47,114 nt of DNA from Isoptericola sp. (GTDB lineage Bacteria; Actinomycetota; Actinomycetes; Actinomycetales; Cellulomonadaceae), in NCBI GenBank assembly GCA_031180595.1, contig JAPSLQ010000005.1:1-47114 (forward strand), in the 5' to 3' direction. Below the pieces are notes generated by a model that saw only the letters and a list, made by a program, of their open reading frames with translations, made no database searches and was not told where the DNA came from. The translations under genes and the position numbers were made by a program. Positions 35,601 through 43,833 of the stretch are shown in pieces; positions within the stretch are counted from its first letter, which is position 1, and every line of letters begins with the position of its first letter.

Positions 35601-36699
35601 CTTCCGCGGGTCCACCGGCAAGCCCGTCGCGAGCGTCGGCGCGCACGCCGGCGTGTTCCACGCGAGCACGGCCGACGGCGTGGCCTACCTGGTCAACGGG
35701 AACTCGGGCAAGGGCCCGGCGAGCACCCCTGAGGACGGCGGGTTCACGGGCTGGTCGATGGTCGGCGTCGACCCGTCGGCGGCGTCGCTCGACGACGGCT
35801 GGCTGGGCTGGGAGGTCAACACCCGCGCCGAGGCCGTCGAGGTGTCGGGGCCGGCCGAGCTCGCGGTCGGCACCTCGGGCGCGGTCAGCGCGCTGGTGAC
35901 GCAGGACGGCACGCGGCTCGTGCCCGTGGCGTGGCCGGTCTCGTCCCGCTGGGGCGGCGACCGGGTGTTCGTCGGCGCGGCCCAGGACGCGCCGTCGGGC
36001 ACGGTCCTCGCGCTCGACCCGGACACGCACGAGGTGACGGCCGTCGCGCCCGGACGGGCGACGGTCGAGGTCGAGGTGAACGACGTCGTCGGGACCCTCG
36101 AGGTGCTCGTGCCCGCCGGCGCGCCGGGCGAGGCACGCATCCGGGACGACAACGGCTGGGACACCGGGCTGCGCGACGGCGACTACACCGTCCTCGTCGA
36201 CCTGTGGCACGGCGAGAACGCGACGAGCCTGCGGCTGTACGAGGACGGCGAGCTGATCCACACCGAGCCGCTGACGTACGGCGGCGTCGAGGCCCAGCAC
36301 GTGGCCGTGCCCGTGACCGGCAAGGTGAACGGCGAGTACACGTACACGTGCGAGCTCGTGAACGCGGCCGGCGCGACGCCGTGCAAGAAGGCGCACACCG
36401 TCGTCGTGAAGGACGCGAACCCGGGCAAGCCCGCGCTGAGCCACGACAACACCGACCGCGACGGCGACTACACCGTGACCATGAACAAGTGGTGGGGCAC
36501 GCAGGCCACGGGGTACGTGCTGTACGAGGACGGCGTCGAGATCGACCGGCAGGAGCTCGAGCCGGGCACGGGCGGCGAGGCGCAGGCCACCTCGACGTTC
36601 GTGACGGGGCGCGAGCCCGGGACGTACACGTACGTGGCGGTGCTGACCAACGACGCGGGCGAGACGCGCAGCCGCGAGCTCACGGTCCGCGTCCGGTGA
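32671..36699 (+). CDS. secreted phosphodiester glycosidase/metallophosphoesterase fusion with C-terminal repeats
   Basis: 1342 residues, with a signal peptide (residues 1-34). (i) About 45-420: a NAGPA-type phosphodiester glycosidase (PF09992): VNGDFFDIN, NLDGGGSSQMNARL and RDANGLGLF are typical; it removes GlcNAc-1-phosphate-type caps or cleaves related phosphodiesters. (ii) About 430-780: Ig-like and carbohydrate-binding-like modules. (iii) About 795-1020: a calcineurin-like phosphoesterase with VVNGDLVDE (D837), PGNHE (N871, H872), FFHHP (H948) and GAHAGVFH (H992, H997); the first metal motif reads SDAQF (801) instead of D-x-H. (iv) 1150-1342: two copies of an FN3/CBM-like module, DNGWDTGL and TDRDGDYTVT, as in bacterial chitinases. 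Likely acts on cell-wall or teichoic-acid glycophosphates. Ribosome site GGAGGAA. Confidence 0.85.
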   Translation: MRRAVPPVRRLAVALPAGVLALALAAPTAPAAAAPSTVAASSSALALSDDVADLPLDDAGAAIVTRHEERLIAPGLEHTSFARVSADGWLSGEVLVVDLDDGAARFGYVGAPDVASNATVTEMAEARGAVAAVNGDFFDINNSGAALGTAVDDGKLLKSAAPGRNKAVVFGSDGMGRLAQLFLSGSITIPSGGTTRELTVDGLNVTGVPAGGVAVFDPAWGDAARSRPLGAGEQGVEVRVEMADDGTSGTVVAVGAPGEGRLPDGVRAVVARPGAAADALAALTPGDEVTLAYGLREDAGDVAVAIGGDPADWLLEDGDVTTATGDFARLRHPRTAIGFDESGTTAYLVVVDGRQAQSIGMSLPELGRFMAQIGADDALNLDGGGSSQMNARLPGDAATSVLNSPSDGVERRDANGLGLFVDAGSGQVHAYDVRTAAASGDALRVFPGLHRTLVAKGYDETMAPVGTPAADWTSSDAAAATVASGDSGTGVVTGVAPGTTTVRAATPTPEGVATGSVELTVLGEPVRLTTSEPVVTLPDQESTASLSVLGHDARGYVAPVEARDVVVTGGQGVAALEPAADGTLTVRALRPSGAASFTLTVGGLTTEVAVAVSLDEVSVADFSDAARWTSANDRAPGGSVAPADGHDGAAGLRLTYDFTRSTATRGQYAVFPDGGREVPGQPRKLTMWVHGDGNGAWLRMQVRQGNGVVTNLDGPTVSWEGWRQAELTVPEGAHYPLLLQRVRLLETRASAQYTGQVTISDLRAHVPPDVDVPDVPVVEDPVVADAGATDDAPLRIAVMSDAQFVARNPDSGAVQGAREALREIVAADPDLLVVNGDLVDEASPADFDLAREILESELAGSDLPWYYLPGNHEVMGGSIANFEAEFGERWRVLDVPDPSGTGGTTRLVMLDTSTGRLGSDFEQLRALREALDGAAADDAITGVVTFFHHPVDDPLPAKASQLVDRVEAETVRGWFEDFRGSTGKPVASVGAHAGVFHASTADGVAYLVNGNSGKGPASTPEDGGFTGWSMVGVDPSAASLDDGWLGWEVNTRAEAVEVSGPAELAVGTSGAVSALVTQDGTRLVPVAWPVSSRWGGDRVFVGAAQDAPSGTVLALDPDTHEVTAVAPGRATVEVEVNDVVGTLEVLVPAGAPGEARIRDDNGWDTGLRDGDYTVLVDLWHGENATSLRLYEDGELIHTEPLTYGGVEAQHVAVPVTGKVNGEYTYTCELVNAAGATPCKKAHTVVVKDANPGKPALSHDNTDRDGDYTVTMNKWWGTQATGYVLYEDGVEIDRQELEPGTGGEAQATSTFVTGREPGTYTYVAVLTNDAGETRSRELTVRVR

Positions 36700-36747
36700 G
36701 CCCGCTGTCGTGGTGAGCGGGCTCGGATCCGGCGTACGGTTGGCCCC

Positions 36748-36984
36748 ATGAGTGACTTCCAGGTCAACCGCCGCAACCGGCAGGAGCCGTCAGGCACGCT
36801 GTTCGGCCGCGTGATCGTCGCGTTCCTGCTCTTCGCGGGCGGGCTCGTCCTCATCGGGATCGGGTCCGCGGCGGAGGAGCCGATGGGCCCGTTCCTGTTC
36901 GTCGGCGGGATCCTCGCCGTCGCGCTCGGGTTCGGCCTGCCGATGATCGGCGGCTACGAGCGGCTCGGCAGCAACCAGCACTAG
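36748..36984 (+). CDS. small two-helix membrane protein
   Basis: 78 residues: a polar N-terminus (MSDFQVNRRNRQEP), two hydrophobic segments (about 24-42 and 50-68) and a short tail. No family recognised. TACGGT lies seven bases before the ATG and there is no ribosome site, so it is likely leaderless. It lies 48 bp after the large secreted enzyme and is followed by a long convergent hairpin. Confidence 0.7.
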   Translation: MSDFQVNRRNRQEPSGTLFGRVIVAFLLFAGGLVLIGIGSAAEEPMGPFLFVGGILAVALGFGLPMIGGYERLGSNQH

Positions 36985-36994
36985 CGCCCGGCGG

Positions 36995-37048
36995 CACGAC
37001 GAGAGGCAGGGCCCCGGCGGTGCGCGCCGGGGGCCCTGCCTCGTCGTG
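36995..37048. terminator. long imperfect hairpin between convergent genes
   Basis: CACGACGAG (36995) with a GGCAGGGCCCC core pairs with CGCCGGGGGCCCTGCC and CTCGTCGTG up to 37048. A few unpaired bases interrupt the stem. It ends transcription of the small membrane gene (+) and of hsp20 (-). Confidence 0.8.
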
Positions 37049-37052
37049 TGCG

Positions 37053-37484
37053 TCAGCTCGCGGCCTCGATGGTGTTCTGCTGCCGCTGCGCCGAGTGCTC
37101 GACCTCGATGCGGCGCGGCTTCGCCTCGTCGGCCACGGGGATGGTGAGGGTCAGCACGCCGTCGGCGTACGAGGCCGTGATCTTGTCCAGGGCCAGGCCG
37201 CGGCCCACCGTGAGCTGGCGGGCGAAGGTGCCCGCCGGGCGCTCCCGCACCAGCCACTGACCCTCGCCCGAGCGCGCCGTCCGCTCGGCGCGGATCGTCA
37301 GGGTCCGGTCCTCGCACGACACGTCGATCGTGCCGGGGTCGACGCCGGGCAGGTCGACGGCCATGACGTAGTGGTCACCCTCGCGGAAGAGGTCCATCGG
37401 CATCGCCGGGGCGTTCCGCTGGTTGAGGGCGAGCGAGCCGAAGAGCCGGTCCATCTCCTGGAACGGGTCCCAGAGCGTAGCCAT
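37053..37484 (-). CDS. Hsp20/alpha-crystallin small heat-shock protein
   Basis: 143 residues. Alpha-crystallin domain from about residue 40 (YVMAVDLPGVDPGTIDVS, LTIRAER, ARQLTVGRGL, ASYADGVLTLTIPV), with an N-terminal DPFQEMDRLFG. It forms oligomeric holdases that prevent aggregation of unfolding proteins. Start: ATG at 37484 behind GAGGAGGTGATG, a very strong ribosome site. A CIRCE element lies about 92 bp upstream, so HrcA repression is expected. Confidence 0.94.
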   Translation of the reverse strand: MATLWDPFQEMDRLFGSLALNQRNAPAMPMDLFREGDHYVMAVDLPGVDPGTIDVSCEDRTLTIRAERTARSGEGQWLVRERPAGTFARQLTVGRGLALDKITASYADGVLTLTIPVADEAKPRRIEVEHSAQRQQNTIEAAS

Positions 37485-37575
37485 CGCGCATCACCTCCTC
37501 GTCACGGGGCCGCGCCCTGCGGCCTCGTCGCGTCCGGCGTCGCACCGTCGGCGCCGGGTGGCTACATCTCTGGAT

Positions 37576-37602
37576 TTAGCACTCTCGGGGTGCGAGTGCC
37601 AG
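37576..37602. promoter_or_regulatory. CIRCE element (HrcA operator)
   Basis: TTAGCACTC-N9-GAGTGCCAG: the left arm is a perfect CIRCE half and the right arm matches GAGTGCTAA at six of nine positions. It lies 92 bp before the hsp20 start codon and is probably where HrcA binds; hsp20 would then be de-repressed by heat or proteotoxic stress. HrcA is not in the window. Confidence 0.8.
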
Positions 37603-37661
37603 TACCCGGCTGTTCGCCCACGGCGAACATGCGGCGCCGTCGCGCGGTCGGTGATCCGTGC

Positions 37662-37723
37662 CGAGGTCGGCGGTCCGGACCACCGACCTCGCGACGGACC
37701 ACCGACCTCGCGAAGGACCACCG
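37662..37723. repeat. palindrome plus 19-bp tandem repeat downstream of metE
   Basis: CGAGGTCGGCGGTCC and GGACCACCGACCTCG (37662-37691) form a 15-bp inverted repeat with one mismatch. The right arm then recurs: GGACCACCGACCTCGCGA at 37677-37694 and 37696-37713, with a partial third copy at 37715. The same left arm can therefore pair with either of two right arms. It lies after the metE stop on the metE transcript and probably terminates it. Confidence 0.75.
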
Positions 37724-37755
37724 TCCGCGTCACCCGGGCCGGCGGAGGACGCCGC

Positions 37756-40215
37756 CTAGCGGGCGGTCGCGACGAGCGACTCGCGCGCGCTGCGAGCGGC
37801 CTCGACGAGGTTGCGCAGGGCGGGCGTGACCTCCTCGTACCGGCGGGTCTTGAGCCCGCAGTCGGGGTTGACCCACACCAGGCCCGGGTCGATCGACCGC
37901 ACCGCCAGCCCGAGCAGCTCGGTGACCTCGTCGACCGAGGGGACGCGCGGCGAGTGGATGTCGTACACGCCCGGGCCGATCCCGCGGGCGTACCCGGCCG
38001 CACGCAGCTCCGGGACGATCTCCATGCGCGAGCGCGCCGCCTCGAGCGACGTCACGTCGGCGTCGAGCCCGTCGATCGCGCCGATGACGTCGCCGAACTC
38101 CGAGTAGCACAGGTGCGTGTGCACCTGCGTGGCCGGCCGCGCGCCGGCCGTCGCGAGGCGGAAGGAACCGACCGACCACCGCAGGTACTCGCCCTGGTCG
38201 GCGCGGCGCAGCGGGAGCAGCTCGCGCAGCGCGGGCTCGTCCACCTGCACGACGGCGATGCCTGCGTCCTCGAGGTCGCTCACCTCGTCGCGCAGCGCGA
38301 GCGCGACCTGGTTCGCGGTGTCGCCGAGCGGCTGGTCGTCGCGCACGAACGACCACGCCAGGATCGTCACCGGCCCGGTGAGCATGCCCTTGACCGGCTT
38401 GGACGTCAGCGACTGCGCGTAGCTCGCCCACTCGACCGTCATGGGCGCCGGCCGCGAGACGTCGCCCCACAGGATCGGCGGGCGCACGCACCGCGAGCCG
38501 TACGACTGCACCCAGCCGAGCTGCGTGGTCGCGAAGCCGTCGAGCTGCTCCGCGAAGTACTGCACCATGTCGTTGCGCTCGGGCTCGCCGTGCACCAGCA
38601 CGTCGAGTCCCAGCTCCTCCTGCAGCGCCACGACGCGCTCGACCTCGGCGCGCATCGCCGCGGCGTACGCGTCGTCGTCGAGCTCGCCCTTGGTCCACGC
38701 CGCGCGCGCCGCGCGGATCTCGGTGGTCTGCGGGAAGGACCCGATGGTCGTCGTGGGCAGGGGCGGGAGGTCGAGCCGCGCGCGCTGCTCGGCCACGCGC
38801 TCGGCGTGCGCCCCGCGCGTGAAGGACGAGTCGTCCAGGGCGGCGAGGCGCGCGCGGACGTCCGGCACGACGACGCCGGGTGCGACCGCGCGCGACGCCA
38901 GCGCCTCGGTCGCCTCCGCCAGCTCACGGGCCACGGTGTCCCGGCCGAGCGCGAGCCCTCGCGCGAGCGCGGAGACCTCGCGGACCTTCTGGTCGGCGAA
39001 CGCGAGCCAGGTCCGCAGCGCGGGAGAGCGGCCGGCCCGGGCGGCGGCCGGTCCGTCCCACTCCTCGTCGTCGACGTCGTGCGGCACGTGCAGCAGCGAC
39101 GTGGACGTGCCGACGACGACGGCGCCCGCGCCCGTGCGCTCGGCCAGCCCCTCGAGCAGGTCCAGCTTCGAGGTCAGGTCCGCCCGCCACACCCCGTGCC
39201 CGTCCACGACGCCCGCCACGAGCGTCTTCCGGTCGAGCCCCGGGACCGGGCCGGCCGGGACGGAACCGCGGACGAGGTCGAGCGCGACCGCCTCCACGTC
39301 GGTCCGGGCGAGCGCGCCGAGGACGTCGGCCTCGTCGTCCGGACGGGAGAGGTCGCCGTACGGGGCGGCGACGAGGAGCTTCGGCCGGCCTTCGCCGGAG
39401 GCCGTGCTCCCCGCGAGCGCGGTGTAGGCGCGGGTCACGGCCTGCGCGACCTCGGCGCGGGTCGCACCCGCCGCCGCGACGAGCGTGTCGGACACGAGCC
39501 CCGGCTCGTCGAGCTGGACCCAGGGCGCCCCGGCCGTGGCGAGCGCCTGCAACAGCGCGGCGTACGCGCCGAGCAGGTCGTCGAGCCGGTCGAGCGGACG
39601 GAACCCCGCGGGTGCGCCCGCCTCCGCCTTGGAGAGCAGGAGGAACGTCACGGGCCCGACGACGACCGGCCGCGTGACCACGCCCTCGGCGCGCGCCTCG
39701 GCGTGCTCGCGCACGACGCGGTCGTCGGTCAGCCGGAAGGTGGTGGCGGGCCCGATCTCGGGCACGAGGTAGTGGTAGTTCGTGTCGAACCACTTGGTCA
39801 TCTCGAGCGGCGGTGCGTCCTGCGTGCCGCGCGCGAGCGCGAAGTACGTCGACGACGGCACGCCCGTGCCGCCGTCGCGCAGGGCGGCGACGTCGGAGGA
39901 GAGCGCGCCGAAGCGCGCGGGCAGCGCCCCGAGCGTCACCGCGGCGTCGAGCACGTGGTCGTACGACGAGAACGAGCCCGGTACGGACCCGTCGGCCGGG
40001 TCGAGCCCGAGCGCGACGAGGCGCCGCAGCGTCGCGAGCCGCAGCTCGCGCGCCGCGGCCTCGAGCTCGTCAGCGGACGTGCGCCCGGCCCAGTGGGCCT
40101 CGAGCGCACGCTTGAGCTCGCGACGCCGGCCGATGCGGGGGTAGCCGAGGATCGTCCCACCCGCGAACGGCGTGCCGGCGGGGGTGGAGGTGGTGGTGGA
40201 CGGTTGCGTGGACAT
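37756..40215 (-). CDS. metE: cobalamin-independent methionine synthase
   Basis: 819 residues. It transfers the methyl group of 5-methyl-tetrahydropteroyltri-glutamate to homocysteine. The two barrel halves are visible; zinc ligands include HTHLCYSEF (His-x-Cys) and the late NPDCGLKTR (Cys), with [11 protein letters not shown] and [18 protein letters not shown] as conserved landmarks. Start: ATG at 40215, preceded by CTCAGGAG. Second gene of the metF-metE operon, 50 bp after metF and probably under the same SAM riboswitch. The tail hairpin at 37662-37723 follows. Confidence 0.96.
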   Translation of the reverse strand: MSTQPSTTTSTPAGTPFAGGTILGYPRIGRRRELKRALEAHWAGRTSADELEAAARELRLATLRRLVALGLDPADGSVPGSFSSYDHVLDAAVTLGALPARFGALSSDVAALRDGGTGVPSSTYFALARGTQDAPPLEMTKWFDTNYHYLVPEIGPATTFRLTDDRVVREHAEARAEGVVTRPVVVGPVTFLLLSKAEAGAPAGFRPLDRLDDLLGAYAALLQALATAGAPWVQLDEPGLVSDTLVAAAGATRAEVAQAVTRAYTALAGSTASGEGRPKLLVAAPYGDLSRPDDEADVLGALARTDVEAVALDLVRGSVPAGPVPGLDRKTLVAGVVDGHGVWRADLTSKLDLLEGLAERTGAGAVVVGTSTSLLHVPHDVDDEEWDGPAAARAGRSPALRTWLAFADQKVREVSALARGLALGRDTVARELAEATEALASRAVAPGVVVPDVRARLAALDDSSFTRGAHAERVAEQRARLDLPPLPTTTIGSFPQTTEIRAARAAWTKGELDDDAYAAAMRAEVERVVALQEELGLDVLVHGEPERNDMVQYFAEQLDGFATTQLGWVQSYGSRCVRPPILWGDVSRPAPMTVEWASYAQSLTSKPVKGMLTGPVTILAWSFVRDDQPLGDTANQVALALRDEVSDLEDAGIAVVQVDEPALRELLPLRRADQGEYLRWSVGSFRLATAGARPATQVHTHLCYSEFGDVIGAIDGLDADVTSLEAARSRMEIVPELRAAGYARGIGPGVYDIHSPRVPSVDEVTELLGLAVRSIDPGLVWVNPDCGLKTRRYEEVTPALRNLVEAARSARESLVATAR

Positions 40216-40265
40216 GAGCACTCCTGAGCAGATGGTGCTCCCGGGTGTCACGCGTCAGGTGGTTG

Positions 40266-41285
40266 TCACGTGACCAGGGGAGCGTCCGACGGGATGCCCG
40301 GCACCCACGGCCTTCTGGCCAGGTCGGCGCCGTCGTCGGAACGCGACGACGCCGTGCCGCCGAGGTTCACACCCTCGAGCAGGTCCAGAGCGGGACGGTA
40401 CTTGTTGAACGTGTACACGTGCAGGCCGGGCGCACCCGCGTCGAGCACGCGCTGGGCGAGCTCGGCGGAGTACGCGGTCCCGTAGGCGTGCTGGGCCTCC
40501 GGGTCCGGCAGGGCGTCGAGCGCGTCCAGCAGGTGCCGGGGCGGAGCGACGCCGGTGAGCTCCTCGACGCGACGGAGCCGGCGCGGCTCGGTCGTGGGCA
40601 GCAGCCCGGCGAGGATGGGGATCGTCACGCCGGCCGCGCGGGCCTCGGCGACGAAGTCGGTGTACGAGTCGGCCTCGTAGAACAGCTGCGTGATGGCGAA
40701 GCTGGCACCGGCCTGCTGCTTCTCGAGCAGGCGGTGGACCTCCTGGGTGCGCGTGGTGCCGGCGGCCGGGTTGCCGTTGGTGAAGGTCGCGACGGCGATC
40801 GTCAGCGGCCGTGCGGCGCCCCGCAGGGCCGCGCTCGGGTCCTCGGCGCAGCGCCGGTTCTCGACCTCGCGCAGCAGGTGCACGAGCTCGATGCTCGAGT
40901 GCACGCCCTCCGGCGGCGGGAACCAGTCGGGCTGGTCCTTGGGCGGGTCGCCGCGCAGCGCGAGGAAGGACCGGACCCCCGCCTCGAGGAAGTCGTCGAT
41001 GACCTCGGTGACGTCCTCGCGCGAAGCCCCCACGCAGGTCAGGTGGGCGATGGGCAGCACGGGAGTGCCCTCGAGGAGGGTCGCGACGACGCGGCGCGCC
41101 GTGGCCCGGTCGCCACCGCCCGCTCCGTAGGTCACCGACACGAAGTCCGGGTGCGTCTCGACCAGCCGGCGGGCGGTCTCCCAGAACTTGGGTGCCGCCT
41201 CGGGCCGGCGCGGCGGCATCAGCTCGAACGAGACCGTCGGCCGGTGCCGGTGTGCCGGGTGGTGCGGGGGTGCCTCTGCGACCAT
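40266..41285 (-). CDS. metF: methylenetetrahydrofolate reductase
   Basis: 339 residues. It reduces 5,10-methylene-THF to 5-methyl-THF with FAD, supplying the methyl donor for MetE. Family landmarks: VSFELMPPR, FVSVTYGAGG, HLTCVG, LALRGDPP, TIAVATF, FAITQLFYEADSY and LPTTEPRRL. First gene of the operon; the SAM riboswitch (41291-41400) covers its leader. The ATG at 41285 follows ATGGAGTGACG. Confidence 0.95.
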   Translation of the reverse strand: MVAEAPPHHPAHRHRPTVSFELMPPRRPEAAPKFWETARRLVETHPDFVSVTYGAGGGDRATARRVVATLLEGTPVLPIAHLTCVGASREDVTEVIDDFLEAGVRSFLALRGDPPKDQPDWFPPPEGVHSSIELVHLLREVENRRCAEDPSAALRGAARPLTIAVATFTNGNPAAGTTRTQEVHRLLEKQQAGASFAITQLFYEADSYTDFVAEARAAGVTIPILAGLLPTTEPRRLRRVEELTGVAPPRHLLDALDALPDPEAQHAYGTAYSAELAQRVLDAGAPGLHVYTFNKYRPALDLLEGVNLGGTASSRSDDGADLARRPWVPGIPSDAPLVT

Positions 41286-41290
41286 GCGTC

Positions 41291-41400
41291 ACTCCATCGG
41301 ACCTGGCGTGAGCACCTTCGTCCTCGGGAGGCTTCCGTCGGAGAACGGGTTGCTGCGGCGTCGTCGAGCCAGGACTCTCGGCCGCTCTGGATGGCTTGGG
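41291..41400 (-). ncRNA. SAM riboswitch (S-box/SAM-IV-like) before metF
   Basis: On the minus strand: CCATC (394-390) closes with GATGG near the end (P1); GCGGC (385-381) with GCCGC (359-355) form P2; then GCAACC pairs with GGTGC (the P3 core) followed by CACGCCAGG. The order GCGGCCGAGAG, CGACGACGCCGCAGCAACC, GGTGCTCAC is the conserved core of S-box-type SAM aptamers; actinobacteria often carry the SAM-IV variant. A -10-like TACGAT lies just upstream (41410-41405). SAM binding should switch metF-metE off. Confidence 0.85.
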
Positions 41401-41480
41401 CTCGATCGTAGGCACGTCCGGGCCCCGGACGCGATCCGGCTCAGTGCGTGAGACGGGTGTCCACGGCAGAGGGGGGCCGG

Positions 41481-42386
41481 TCAGGGCACGAGGACGACCT
41501 TGCCGCCCGGGTGGCCGCTCTCCACGAGCTCGTGCGCACGCGCGGCGTCGTCGAGCGGCAGCACCCGGCCGATCGTCGTCGTCATCTCGCCGCGCGCGAG
41601 CGCGTCCAGGACCTCGGCGAGCTCGCCCGCGTCGCGGCGCGAGGCCGAGGTCGACGCGACCCCCAGCGCGGCGGCCGCCGGGTCAGCGATGGTGAGGACA
41701 CGGTCCGTCCCGCCGCGGAGGGTGATCGAGTCGCGGAGCGCGCCCCGTCCCGCCGCGTCGAGGACGGCGTCGACACCGGTGGGAGCCAGTGCACGGACGC
41801 GGTCGACGAGGCCGGGGCCGTACGTCGTCGCCGTCGCGCCCGCCGCCGTCACGCGGTCCTGACCCGCGGGGGAGGCGGTGCCGACGACCCGGGCGCCGCG
41901 GCGCACGGCGAGCTGGACGGCGAGGGCCCCGACGGCGCCCGTCGCCCCGTGGACCAGGAGGGTCTCGCCGGCCCGCACGTCGAGCCGGCGCAGCGCCCGC
42001 ATCGCCGTCTCGGCAGCGACGGGCACGCTCGCCGCCTCGGCGCTCCCCAGCGCGTCGGGGACCCGGGCGAAGACCGACGTGAGGGCCAGCTCCGCGTACC
42101 CGCCCGTGTCCGCGAACCCGGCGACCCGGTCGCCCACGGCGACGCCGTCGGCTCCGGGGCCGAGCGCGTCGACCACCCCGGCCACCTCGAGGCCCGGTAC
42201 GTGGGGCAGGCGCAGGCGCACGACCGGCGCCGAGCGGATCTTGGTGTCCCACACGTTGACCGCGGCGGCCTGCACGCGGACGCGGAGCTGCCCCGCCGCG
42301 GGCTCCGGCACCTCGACGGCGGCCGGGTGCAGCACGTCGGGACCGCCGTGCTCGTCGAACACGATCGCGCGCATGGTGGTGGTCAT
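41481..42386 (-). CDS. zinc-independent quinone/NADP oxidoreductase (MDR)
   Basis: 301 residues. It has the medium-chain fold without the zinc cysteines: MRAIVFDEHGGPDVL at the start, PHVPGLEVAGVVDALG, and the nucleotide-binding LVHGATGAVGALAVQLA. These mark the quinone oxidoreductase (Qor/CrtN2) branch, which uses NADPH. The ATG at 42386 follows GGGAGGACAG; an ATG 12 bases later is an alternative. Divergent from the NYN-LOTUS gene by about 100 bp. Confidence 0.88.
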   Translation of the reverse strand: MTTTMRAIVFDEHGGPDVLHPAAVEVPEPAAGQLRVRVQAAAVNVWDTKIRSAPVVRLRLPHVPGLEVAGVVDALGPGADGVAVGDRVAGFADTGGYAELALTSVFARVPDALGSAEAASVPVAAETAMRALRRLDVRAGETLLVHGATGAVGALAVQLAVRRGARVVGTASPAGQDRVTAAGATATTYGPGLVDRVRALAPTGVDAVLDAAGRGALRDSITLRGGTDRVLTIADPAAAALGVASTSASRRDAGELAEVLDALARGEMTTTIGRVLPLDDAARAHELVESGHPGGKVVLVP

Positions 42387-42485
42387 CTGTCCTCCCGGAG
42401 GATTGTCGTCGGCGGGTCGGCGGTGTGCACCTCGTCGGCGCACGCCGTCCGACCGGACGGGCCGTCCCCCCGTAGGGTGGCAGCC

Positions 42486-43799
42486 ATGGACACCGAAGAA
42501 CGTCTCGCCGTCTTCCTCGACTACGAGAACCTGGCGCTCGGCGCGCGCGAGCACCTGGGCGGCATGCAGTTCGACTTCGGCCCGATCGCCGACGCGCTCG
42601 CGGTCCGCGGGCGCGTGGTGGTGCGACGCGCGTACGCCGACTGGTCCTACTTCGACGAGGACCGGCGGGCGCTGACGCGCCACCAGGTCGAGCTCATCGA
42701 GATGCCGCAGCGCATGGGCGCGTCGCGCAAGAACGCGGCCGACATCAAGATGGTCGTCGACGCGATCGAGATGGCGTTCGAGCGCGAGTACATCTCGACC
42801 TTCGTCATGTGCACGGGAGACTCCGACTTCTCCCCGCTCGTCCACAAGCTGCGCGAGCTCAACAAGCGCGTCATCGGCGTCGGCGTCGAGAACTCCACGT
42901 CCCGCCTGCTGCCCGCCGCGTGCGACGAGTTCCTCTTCTACGACCGCCTCGAGGGCGTCGACGTGCCCGACGAGGGCGACGTGCCGCCCCGGCGCGGCAG
43001 GTCCGCGGCCTCCGGACGCACGTCGCGGTCCCGCTCGAAGGCCGCCGCGGCGCCCGCAACGGCGCCGGCGTCCGCCACGCCGGAGCCCGGGGCCGAGCCA
43101 GGGCCGGAGGCCGCGGCCGCCGCACCGGCGACCGGCGCCGAGCCGCAGTCGGAGGCGCCTGCGGCCGCTCCGTCGTCGGGCCGGGGCCGGCGCAAGAAGG
43201 CCGCGGCGCCGGAGCAGGCGCCCGCCGCCGTCGAGCCGGTCGACGCGCTCGGGGTCGACGCGGTCGAGGAGGACGTGCTCGCGGACGACGGGCTCGCGGA
43301 CGACGGTGACGAGACGCGGTCGGGCGAGGAGGCGACGATGGAGGTCCGGGTCGCGCAGACGCTCGCGGACCTGCAGGCCTCCACGAGCGGCACGGTGACC
43401 GCCTCGATGCTCAAGCGCACGCTCGTGCGCAAGGACCCCACGTTCAGCGAGTCGGACTACGGCTTCCGCACGTTCGGCGAGTTCCTGCGCTTCCTCGCGG
43501 ACCGCGGGTTCGTCGAGCTCACGCCGGGCCCGGCGACCGGCGACCCGGAGGTCGCGCTGCCGGAGCAGCCCGACACCGAGCACGCGTTCGGGCTGCTGCG
43601 CTCGGTGGTCGAGGAGTCCGGCGGGAGCGCCCAGCTCTCGGGCCTCAAGAACGCGCTGCGCAAGCGCCGCCCGGACTTCTCCGAGAAGGCGCTCGGGTAC
43701 CGCGGGTTCCTGCAGTTCTGCAAGGCCGCGTCGGCGTCCGGGGCGGTCGTCATGGCGTGGGACGACGACGCGGACGACTACCTCGTCACGGTCGCCTAG
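42486..43799 (+). CDS. NYN-domain protein with two LOTUS/OST-HTH domains
   Basis: 437 residues. NYN (PIN-like RNase) domain, residues 5-155: FLDYENL (Asp12), AADIKMVVDAI (Asp86) and CTGDSDFSPL (Asp112, Asp114) give the acidic metal site. A long Ala/Pro/Glu-rich low-complexity linker (about 162-280, with a basic RGRRKKAA patch) leads to two OST-HTH/LOTUS domains (about 286-350 and 366-434), RNA-binding winged helices. It probably is an RNA nuclease whose specificity comes from the LOTUS pair. TAGGGT lies seven bases before the ATG: leaderless. Function of the bacterial family is poorly known. Confidence 0.88.
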   Translation: MDTEERLAVFLDYENLALGAREHLGGMQFDFGPIADALAVRGRVVVRRAYADWSYFDEDRRALTRHQVELIEMPQRMGASRKNAADIKMVVDAIEMAFEREYISTFVMCTGDSDFSPLVHKLRELNKRVIGVGVENSTSRLLPAACDEFLFYDRLEGVDVPDEGDVPPRRGRSAASGRTSRSRSKAAAAPATAPASATPEPGAEPGPEAAAAAPATGAEPQSEAPAAAPSSGRGRRKKAAAPEQAPAAVEPVDALGVDAVEEDVLADDGLADDGDETRSGEEATMEVRVAQTLADLQASTSGTVTASMLKRTLVRKDPTFSESDYGFRTFGEFLRFLADRGFVELTPGPATGDPEVALPEQPDTEHAFGLLRSVVEESGGSAQLSGLKNALRKRRPDFSEKALGYRGFLQFCKAASASGAVVMAWDDDADDYLVTVA

Positions 43800-43833
43800 A
43801 GGCGGTCGAGCGCCTGCCGAGGGCGCCTTCTCG

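Noticed and set aside
31930-36444. A 1504-residue open frame antisense to the large secreted enzyme
   Set aside because: Arg/Ala/Gly/Val-rich shadow with no domains; the plus-strand gene has clear motifs. High GC makes such frames common.
37677-37723. 19-bp repeats as a CRISPR array
   Set aside because: The unit repeats with only 1-bp gaps, there are too few copies, and no spacers or cas genes are present.
42940-43330. Low-complexity Ala/Pro/Glu stretch in the NYN gene as a sign of frameshift
   Set aside because: Both flanking domains are in the same frame, and disordered linkers are typical of NYN-LOTUS proteins.
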